Part shown: one piece after another, positions 57,108-64,000 of the stretch
Layout of the letters: each line of letters starts with the position of its first letter
Numbering within the stretch: the stretch's first letter is position 1
Assembly: GCF_019320115.1 (NCBI RefSeq)
Contig: NC_089591.1
Coordinates: 21,740,502 to 21,804,501 of the forward strand
Reading direction: 5' to 3'
Origin: Miscanthus floridulus
Taxonomy: Eukaryota; Streptophyta; Magnoliopsida; Poales; Poaceae
DNA length: 64,000 nucleotides
The notes under the pieces: generated by a model
Database searches by the model: none
What the model was told of the DNA's origin: nothing
The model's input: only the letters and a program-made list of their open reading frames with translations
Position numbers and translations under genes: made by a program

Positions 57108-58874
57108 TGTAGCACCCAGTTTTAAGAACAAAACCACATACACACCATATGTGAGCCTAGGAAGTCAATTCTCACATATAGCTACAAATAAGGGTAATAT
57201 CAATAGACAATGTTCAATATATAACATACCTAGTATAAAGAATATAACCTTAGATAACAAACAGCAGAAAGACAGCTTCGATATTTGGGTGAAGACTGTA
57301 ATTCCACAAGGACAACTGACTGGTTGATCACAACCCTAATTCCTCCAAACATTAGCAATCTGGTACCCATCCGAGATTTTTATCCAAATAATTGAAAAAT
57401 AAAGCAAGCATAAGTACATGTTGTACTTAACAAATATAATATGGACTTCATGAGGCTCAAAAGGTGACACTGGTTTAACTACGATTAGCTTTTAATTGTC
57501 ACAATTTTTGCATAGGAGTAGCAACAAGTTTATCACAAGCTCATATAAACACATGATTAGGTAAACATGAATAATGAATAGCATACAGAATAATCAGTAA
57601 TGAGCATCTTCATCATCCATATCATTATTGTTCATCATCTATTCTGTAAGGGTCCAAGGCCACTTGTGATCGTGAGCATGGCTTACATACCAGTTTTACA
57701 CTCTTCAGAGGTCGAACACTTTTCACTGTGAGTCATGATTTACCCTTTCGCCTAAGGTAGCTAATCTCTTGACCTAGTTCTAAGGAAGGTCAGTAGAGTT
57801 CACTATGAAGCCTTTCAAAGGTTCATCTAACAAGTTAGGGCCATTAGATTCACTCAGCAAATAGATGTAGAGCCCCGCTTCCTGATGGCACAATGACACA
57901 TAGCCTATACACAAGAGGACAGAGGGCGCACTATACCTGATTTGCTAAGCCATTCTTATGCCATAAAGGTAACCTCTAACAAGCTAGAAAAGGTGCTCAT
58001 ACTAAGCTAAAGCTAGAGCTATGTAGCCCTCATAGTTGTACTGTAAGTCCTGGATGTTCGCTTATAGATAAGTCCATAGGGACAGGAATCTAGAGCACCA
58101 TAAAAATAGCCCAATGCTCTAGCCCCCTGATTCCATGTTGCTGAAAAACATCTTTTAGTGTTTATTGCATATACCATTAGTCAAGTTACAAGATCATGGT
58201 TTTGGTCGAGCAATAGCAAAGCTATCCAATGTAGTAACCCAAAGGTGTCGAGGAATTTAGGATATCAATTAGCTAGGAAAATTACTATGGTTGCCAAGGT
58301 AGACACATGCAGCATGAATAAAATGATTAAAGGTGTATAGGACAACAAGGAAGATCCCATGCTATACTTGCCTAAAAACTCTGATCCTTCTTCAAATCCA
58401 AAACTTCAAAGGAACTCCTTGATCAACACGTAAAGCTCACCAACTGGACAAGATCTTATAGCACCACACAAGAATCTGAACAAACATGCATAACATTCAA
58501 ATATAACTATATTTGAACAATACACCAATCAGTGAAAAAGAATTTGAAATCAAATCTATGCATTGCTACGATCACACAGACACAAAAAGCATGCTAATCG
58601 GAGCTACGGCTGAAAAAGATACATCTACCGATAGATTTGCTTCGAAAAGAAACTATAGGCTTTATTTATTTTAGCTATATAAAACATGTATAAGATACTT
58701 TAGAGAAATACCTTAACTGAGTTAAGTCAAATTATACTTGATTTAGAAAATAAGGTAAAAGTAATCATATAATTGACCAAGGTGAAAAGCCTAAGTTACT
58801 TTTACTTAGAAAAATCCTAATTGCATAATCATTATTCATGTTAGGCGTTAAACCATAAAATTCTAGAGCTCTTA
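57108..58874 (-). mobile_element. Minus-strand Gypsy-type LTR, 3' part
   Basis: On the minus strand it ends AAAACTGGGTGCTACA, the usual terminus of grass long-LTR Gypsy families. Inside, on the same strand, are GGAATCAGGGGGCTAGAGCA, ACACCTTTGGGTTACTACAT and AGTGTAAAACTGGTATGTAA, wording I recognise from such LTRs. It interrupts the LTR to its left at TCAGG (the expected target duplication) and is itself interrupted at 58,874 by a CRM-like LTR. Its start lies beyond the window. Confidence 0.65.
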
Positions 58875-59496
58875 TGATGAGGACATCACTCCTTCAGATG
58901 TACCCACTGATCCTCCAACCGTTATGCAAGGTCCAATGACCCGAGGACAAATGCATCAACTCAATTTGGAGGTGAGCTCGTTCTTAAGCATCAAAAATCT
59001 TTCTCCACGGGAATTGTTGAAATAATTTAGCGTCCAGAATCTGTCTAGGTGTTGCATCACCGTATTTGATCCAATGGGCCATGTATCATCTTTGAGCCTG
59101 TTAGGGGTGGCACATCTAAGGTAGGTGATGACCCTAAGACCTTTATAATCATGCACCACCACCGTCATTAGGTTTTTGGGTTTTGCTTAGATTAATCTAT
59201 CAAGAACAGTTTTGCCGTTCATCGGTTTGTGAGACCCCAACATCGTGAGATTAATCATTCATATGCAATTTGGTTGTTTTCTTTCTTGTTCTTGCTTGTG
59301 TTCTTTGTTGCGCAGTTAGGGGTTAGCCTTCTTGGCTAGGTCAACTAGATCCATGTCTTGGTTGATAACCAGAGGAGTTGTATTGCTAAGATTGTAGGGT
59401 TCTATCTTTTGATCTGAAGCTAGATCGGTGTGTCATTCTCTGCCACAATGATAGTTACCTCTAGCTGATGGAAGATCGGGATCCCCATACCCATTA
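58875..59496 (+). repeat. 5' LTR of a CRM-like Ty3/Gypsy element
   Basis: It starts TGATGAGGACATCACTCC, the kind of beginning seen in CRM/CRR LTRs of cereals, and is followed by a primer site at 59,499. It is about 620 bases long. Its first 150 bases encode the C-terminal end of the element's own polyprotein, so in a complete element the coding frame runs into the 3' LTR, as known for the CRM lineage. Downstream wording includes GTTTGTGAGACCCCAACATC and AAGATCGGGATCCCCATACC. Confidence 0.75.
58876..59028 (+). pseudogene. pol: C-terminal polyprotein segment encoded within the LTR
   Basis: Frame of 50 codons: DEDITPSDVPTDPPTVMQGP, then MTRGQMHQLNLEVSSFLSIK, then NLSPRELLK and a stop at 59,026. 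A GPMTR..(A/M).QLN.EV..FL tail is typical of the end of Gypsy polyproteins of this group. In this 5' LTR position nothing upstream is coding, so it is not expressed as a protein from here. Confidence 0.7.
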
Positions 59497-59498
59497 AG

Positions 59499-59510
59499 TG
59501 GTATTAGAGC
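59499..59510 (+). other. Primer-binding site of the CRM-like element
   Basis: TGGTATTAGAGC, one transition from the initiator tRNA-Met complement TGGTATCAGAGC. Confidence 0.8.
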
Positions 59511-60609
59511 TATGGTATACCATCAGGTTCACATTTATCCCCTAGTTTTGAGTGTTTCGGATTTGTCCCATAGTCTAGTGCCATATTCATTTTTTTCCTG
59601 TCCTAGAATCTTCCGCGCCGTAGCCTTTGCATATTTTAGTTTCAGAGTTCGTCGTGTTGAGTTTGTGTCCTGGTTGAGGTCTTGTTGCCATTTAGGTCAT
59701 ATTAGAGTCCAGTTCGTGTGTTTTTCCCCATCGTTTCCATCAAATCCTTGCTCCCATGATCAATTTTGCATGCTTTGTTCCTGTTTTGTCCTCTAATTCG
59801 GACTGAGTTGTCAATATTGGTCTAGTTTTCGCATACGAACTCAGATTTTGATGTTCCATATATCAAAATCGATCAGAAAAAAAATTTGGATCTGCTCGTC
59901 CCCCGCTTTGTTAGGTTTGAAAATTTTTATTTTGGCCAAAAACTGGTCACAAGATCCTCTTTTTGTGGTCACAAACTTTTTGTCAATTTTCCACTGGCCA
60001 CACCTTTCACTTGTTTAAGCTCATATTTTCTGTGGTTACTTCTTTTGTGCTCCTAAGTGATGAAAAAATATCAAAAAATAAAAAGAAAAAGTCAAAGAAT
60101 CCCAAAAAAACAACGACAGCCAAAAAATAGAGAAAAAAGAGAGGGGCAAAAGTGGAACAATATCTAGAGGAGCGCATAGAGAAGGCCAAAGTGAGTTGTG
60201 TTAGTGTGTGTTGTCTAGTTCCTTGTTCGTATTGCTCTTGCTATCCACTATACTTGTTTGTCACACACCTGGCATCTTGCTATCCACTATACTTGTTGTC
60301 ACACACCTGACACTTGGAACATTTTAGACCTAGCAACGAGAACAAGTACTTTGGACTATAATTCAGCATTACTTTTTGTTACTAACTTGTGTGCCAAATA
60401 TACATATTATTCTTTGTGTGCCTTCCAAGCTCCACAAACTCTTCAGATCAGTACAGAAAAAAGGCCCTTGCAATCTTGGTACCACTGCCTCACAGGTATC
60501 ATGAACTAGCCGCCGGTTGTACCACCCACTGCTTGCGTTGGTAAGAACTTTGTAAGAGCTTGGTAAGATGCTTCCACTTGCCATGAAAAGTGATACCACT
60601 GTAACCACG
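59511..60609 (+). other. Leader of the CRM-like element, before the CACTA insertion
   Basis: Noncoding. An A-rich stretch at 60,060-60,150 has a Lys-rich frame by composition only. A short tandem duplication (about 36 bp, TTGCTATCCACTATACTTGT) lies at about 60,237-60,309. The leader resumes after the CACTA at 62,295. Confidence 0.6.
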
Positions 60610-60652
60610 CACTACTACAAAAATGATTTGTAGCAATGCGTTGCTTTCTTTG

Positions 60653-60845
60653 TAGGGGCGGCTCTATATTGAGCCACCCCTACAAATGGTTGTCAAATGA
60701 GTCGCCCTTACAAATGGATTTGTAGGGGCGACCGGTGTTATCAGCCGCCCCTACAAATGGCCCGATTTATAGGGTGGCTCTATATCTAGCCGCCTCTACA
60801 AATCTGATTTGTAGGGGCATCTCAATATTGAAGTGCCTCTACAAA
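60653..60845. repeat. Left subterminal inverted repeats of the CACTA
   Basis: Three or more hairpin-like units of the form TTTGTAGGGGCGGCT followed by AGCCGCCCCTACAAAT, with decayed variants (CGACC, CATCTC, TGCCTC). Confidence 0.85.
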
Positions 60846-60897
60846 TAGACATCGAGTATTAAAAATTAAGCACTAAAATTCAAATTTTGTAAACAAC

Positions 60898-61850
60898 CTC
60901 GGATGGAGAAACAATCAAAATGAAAGTTGTAGATCTCGAAAAGTTATGAAACCTTGTAGTTGACAACTTTTTCAGTTGAGATCATTTACTACTTGAAAAT
61001 ATAGTTTGAAATTAACATTTGAAATTGTTGAACTCTGATTTCTCTTTTTAATCTCTAACTAAAACTTGTAACTAGTCTTTCTTCCTCATACTAACTTCAA
61101 ATTTGATGATTTTTTTTTCTAAAAATTTCTAAAATCATGCCCTATTAATTTATTGTGTTCTTACCACTATTATTTTATCCATCTTTTCATGGGACCGTGT
61201 TTTATCTATTTGAATTTTGAATTTCAAAAAATAACAACTTCAAACGTTATTTTGTAACAGTATTTGATTTCAGATGAAAAAATCATGAACATAGAAGTTG
61301 CAGAACTTATCAAGATCTACAAGTTTTATTTTGGTCATTTCTTCATCCGATAAAGTGGTAATAACATTGTTCACAAAATTTACATATCTCTCTTATAGTT
61401 TCATAAACAATAAGAGGGATATGTAACATTTGTGAACAATGTTACTAGCACTATGTCGGATGAATAAATGATCAAAATAGAAGTTGTAGATCTTGGAAAG
61501 TTATGAAACTCTGTAGTTGACAACTTTTTAATTTGAAATCATCTTGTCAAGGAAAACTACATTTGAATTTCAAAAAAATTGAAATTTGAATTTTTTAAAT
61601 GACCTCGGATGGACAAACAGCAAAAATGAAATTTGTAGATCTCAAAAAGTTATGAAACTTTGTAGTTGATAACTTTTTGATTTGAAATCATCTTGTCATG
61701 GAAAACTACTGTTTGAATTTCTTAAATTTGAAATTTAAATTTTGTAAACGACCTCGGATGGAGAAACTACCAAAATAAAAGTTGTAGATCTCGAAAAGTT
61801 ATAAAACTTTGTAGTTGACAACTTTTTCATTTGAATTAGTTTAGGGTCTC
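60898..61850. repeat. Repeated module inside the CACTA, four direct copies and one inverted
   Basis: The string GTTGTAGATCTCGAAAAGTT and its surroundings (CCTCGGATGGA before, TTGTAGTTGACAACTTTTT after) occur at about 60,926, 61,483, 61,632 and 61,781; the last three are spaced about 149 bases apart. An inverted copy lies at about 61,290-61,355. Confidence 0.85.
61290..61520. repeat. Long imperfect hairpin in the CACTA
   Basis: The left arm ends TACATATCTCTCTTA at 61,395 and the right arm starts TAAGAGGGATATGTA at 61,411, with a 15-base loop. Pairing continues outward through TAACATTGTTCACAAA / TTTGTGAACAATGTTA and CATTTCTTCATCCGA / TCGGATGAATAAATG, giving arms of about 100 bases. Confidence 0.85.
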
Positions 61851-61917
61851 AAATAATCAATTTATGCTCAGTTTTGTATAATATGTGGGGAACCAAAATG
61901 GAATGTAGACACAAGTG

Positions 61918-61986
61918 ATCATGAGGTGCAGTGGTAGAGGAGTTTACGCGTGAGCGAGAGGTCACGAGTTCGAAACCCGGTCGGCG
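61918..61986 (+). other. tRNA-like pol III promoter sequence inside the CACTA
   Basis: A box-like GCAGTGGTAGAGGAG (61,928-61,942) and a B box GAGTTCGAAACC (61,966-61,977), about 35 bases apart, as in tRNA genes and tRNA-derived SINEs. The T-loop TTCGAAA is intact but its stem has mismatches, and no full cloverleaf or anticodon arm is evident. A run of seven T at 62,085-62,091 could stop pol III. I call it a tRNA-derived remnant, not a working tRNA gene. Confidence 0.55.
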
Positions 61987-62119
61987 CAAAGTGTGCAAGA
62001 ATCATGAAAAAATGCTACAACTGTAGAGTGAGGGTGTGTGCTGGCTGCCGGTGGGGTCCTCCTCGGATTAAAAAAAATTTGCTATTTTTTTGCTCATTTT
62101 TTCGTGATTTCTGGAAATT

Positions 62120-62275
62120 GATTTGTAGGGGCGGCTCAATATCCAGCCGCCCCTACAAATCGATTTGTAGGGGCGGTCTGGGAACCACCCCTACAAATTA
62201 GTGATTTGTAGCCGCCCTTTCATAGGGGCGGCTGGCAAAACCGCCCCTACAAGAGGATTACCAGCCGCCCCTAAA
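62120..62275. repeat. Right subterminal inverted repeats of the CACTA
   Basis: ATTTGTAGGGGCGGCTC, CAGCCGCCCCTACAAATC, ATTTGTAGGGGCGGTCTGG, ACCACCCCTACAAATTAG and further units, mirror to the left subterminal zone. Confidence 0.88.
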
Positions 62276-62350
62276 AACCTTTTTCTACGTAGTGATGTAG
62301 TCATTTGGTAGGGATAACTTTCATCGTTTGTTCCTATTTTTGTGTTTACA

Positions 62351-63345
62351 ATGACAAGAGGTGATCAGACTAGAGATAACAGTCCCAAGGATTTCAACTA
62401 GTGTGTCAGCCAAGAGCAACTGCAAGCTGCTATAGGGAATGCCCAAAAAAGGATGAATGAGGCCATTAGGAAGGTCATCACTGACGCACTCATTGAACTC
62501 AACATTGGCAACAGCATGGAGATATTGGACAAGCGAATTTCCACGCTAACCGACAAGGTTACTAGGTTGGAAACCTTGGTGGTGGTCAACAATGACATCT
62601 CTGGCAGCAACACCGATGGTCTCTTGCTAGAAGACATGGCGTATGATGCCAATGGGAACATAGATCGAGCAGCCTTCCAACAAACAAGATTATGATGACA
62701 TCTTCACCGCAACACGATAGGTATGGGTGGTGTCCACCACCATCAAGGTAATAATCATCGTGTGCCCAATGATCCTTATGCTAAGATTAAGTTCACAATA
62801 CCATCTTTTTTGGGTCATTATGTTGAGGGATATCTTGATTGGGAGATGATGGTAGAACAAAAGTTTAGTGCCCACCTTGTGCCTGAGCATCATAGAGTTC
62901 GACAAGCTACTAGTGAGTTTAAGGATTTTGCCATTATTTGGTGGAATGGGCTAGCTGCACAGGATGCTTTACCTGGTACATGGGAACAACTTAAGATAGC
63001 TATGCATGATCATTTTGTTCCACCTTCCTATCATAGAGACTTGCGTAAGAAATTGATGCGTTTAGAACAAGGAGAGAAATCTGTACAGGATTACTATGGT
63101 GAGCTCCAAAAGGGATTGATGCGTTGTAGTGTTGTGGAGGGGAACGAAGATTCCATTTGTCATTTTTATTTGGGTTTGAGGTGAGAGATTCAAGACATTG
63201 TTCATTATAAAGAATTTAACATTGTCAATCAGTTGTTTTAGTTCGCTATGCTTGCAGAAAAGGAATTGCAGGTACATGAACAGCAGAGCAAGAGCAAGGT
63301 CAGCACCACATACATGCCACGCTCGGCTCCATCTTTGGGATGACC
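62351..63345 (+). pseudogene. gag: gag of the CRM-like element (five stops, same frame)
   Basis: From ATG 62,351 (MTRGDQTRDN) one frame can be followed for about 330 codons with stops at about 62,399, 62,693, 62,696, 63,182 and 63,239. Core: PYAKIKFTIPSFLGHYVEGY, LDWEMMVEQKFSAHLVPEHH, RVRQATSEFKDFAIIWWNGL, HDHFVPPSYHRDLRKKLMRL, VQDYYGELQKGLMRC. This is the retrotransposon gag domain (PF03732 type). The WE..VEQKF..H..PE..RVR.ATSEF.DFA pattern is shared with CRM gag. The start is supported by its place just after the leader. Confidence 0.85.
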
Positions 63346-63509
63346 AAGCCAACCACTTTTCGGGTGCCTCCACCAGCGAGCAAGCGACCAACAGCCTCTA
63401 GAGTTACCGCTACACCTAAGGCACCTCCCGCGCGACCTTCAGATTTAGGTAAAAATTCTTTCCAAGTGCCTATCTAGAGTGCCTCATCCGTTGCATTGAC
63501 TAGACACAC

Positions 63510-63575
63510 TTCAGGCATTCAATGCCACCGCTACCATTGAATTAGCCATGTGTAGAAGGACTACCCAAGTCAGTG
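63510..63575 (+). pseudogene. Degenerate zinc knuckle of the CRM-like gag-pro frame
   Basis: The frame reads GIQCHRYH, stop, ISHV, stop, KDYPSQ. The first Cys remains, but both later Cys positions of the C-x2-C...H...C pattern are Tyr, consistent with G-to-A change. RNA binding would be lost. Confidence 0.6.
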
Positions 63576-63779
63576 GGTATACATTGCTATAGAAGATGGT
63601 TACATCAGCACATCTGACATTGAAGATGAAGAAGACGAAGATACAGATGAGGAGGGTGGCAAAGTCCTTGGTGACGAGGCCACGGTGGCCTATAGGAGCA
63701 TCATTGTACAGCGGGTGCTCAACTGACAAGTACAACAACCTGAGAAGCTACAACACCATAACTTGTTCTAGATTTTCTT

Positions 63780-64000
63780 CGTCATCAGCAACCGTCGAGC
63801 ACGTGTCAATATTGATGGAGGTAGCTGCAATAATTTGTGAGTTCTAATTTGGTCAAGAAGCTTGGCTTGACCACACGCCCGCACCCATGTCCATACCATA
63901 TTCAGTGTCTAAATGATTCTAGAAAAGCAAAGGTAACACAAACTTGTAGAGTTTCACTTTCCATTGTTTCTTATGCTGATTCTGTTGATTGTGATGTGGT
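63780..64000 (+). pseudogene. pol: Aspartic protease start of the CRM-like element, runs off the window
   Basis: NIDGGSCNN at 63,808-63,834 carries the Asp-Gly-Gly active-site form used in this group. In a shifted frame beyond a stop, a KKLGLTTRPHPHP-like stretch and SKVTQT/DSVDCDVV wording near 63,980 continue the domain. An acidic hinge (SDIEDEEDEDTDEEGG, near 63,620) precedes it. RT and integrase should lie to the right of the window. Confidence 0.7.

Larger units (their letters stand above)
60610..62294. mobile_element. Non-autonomous CACTA (En/Spm superfamily) transposon
   Basis: It begins CACTACTACAAAAATG and ends CTTTTTCTACGTAGTG, the inverted repeat ends of the CACTA superfamily. The flanking triplets are ACG (60,607-60,609) and ATG (62,295-62,297), a 3-bp target duplication differing by one transition. 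Both subterminal zones carry arrays of GTAGGGGCGGCT in direct and inverted copies (60,653-60,840 and 62,120-62,275), the expected transposase binding sites. At 1,685 bp it encodes no transposase and depends on an autonomous partner. Confidence 0.92.

Noticed and set aside
60007..60189. Phe-rich minus-strand ORF with membrane-like composition
   Set aside because: It is the complement of an A-rich leader stretch and has no start context or homologous copy.
61918..61986. A functional tRNA gene
   Set aside because: A and B boxes are present, but the T stem has mismatches and no complete cloverleaf with an anticodon arm can be drawn.
1..64000. CRISPR array, bacterial operon, riboswitch or defence system
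   Set aside because: The window is plant nuclear repeat DNA; repeats found are LTRs, transposon ends and minisatellites, with no spacer pattern.

Overview
The window reads as heterochromatic, transposon-packed DNA from a large-genome grass, probably a panicoid or Andropogoneae relative (sorghum, sugarcane, Miscanthus or maize type). The basis is the kind of elements present: Ty3/Gypsy retrotransposons of the Athila, Tat and CRM-like lineages, LTRs over 4 kb, and a short CACTA transposon with GTAGGGGCGGC subterminal repeats. I find no convincing host gene. Every recognisable reading frame is a broken retrotransposon frame. Many of the stops are TAG or TGA codons one C-to-T or G-to-A change away from a sense codon, as expected of methylated silent DNA.

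Left part (1-29,090). The window opens in the 3' end of a long LTR (1-208), followed by a poorly preserved minus-strand LTR. A minus-strand Athila-like gag-protease element without polymerase appears to span roughly 2.5 to 29 kb and is split twice. A Tat-lineage element (4,578-21,391) sits in it, with 5' LTR, PBS, gag, protease, RT, two RNase H domains, integrase, a large antisense ORF and 3' LTR. A solo LTR (21,643-26,310, target duplication ATATT) is the second insertion. The Tat integrase is itself split by another giant solo LTR (10,467-14,766, target duplication CCATC).

Middle part (29,091-45,316). A plus-strand array has the order LTR A, internal region 1, LTR B, internal region 2, LTR C. 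Internal region 1 is an autonomous-type Athila element (gag, protease, RT, RNase H, DD35E integrase, then an extra ORF). Internal region 2 has only gag and protease and then goes straight to 3' noncoding sequence. LTRs A and B are mosaics of two LTR families. This suggests template switching and unequal recombination between a complete element and a gag-protease-only partner, and I consider it the most interesting structure here.

Shards (45,317-49,739). Truncated LTR pieces in both orientations lie next to two stretches I cannot assign. LTR C (plus) and LTR D (minus) form a long inverted repeat around about 3 kb.

Right part (49,740-64,000). A retrotransposon with an LTR of about 4.3 kb and only about 1.1 kb of noncoding interior is interrupted by a minus-strand LTR. 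That is interrupted by a CRM-like element whose 5' LTR, PBS, gag and protease are visible, and which in turn carries a 1.7-kb CACTA element (60,610-62,294). The CACTA holds a tRNA-like pol III box pair and a long hairpin. No undescribed functional system (defence, metabolic or otherwise) is evident.
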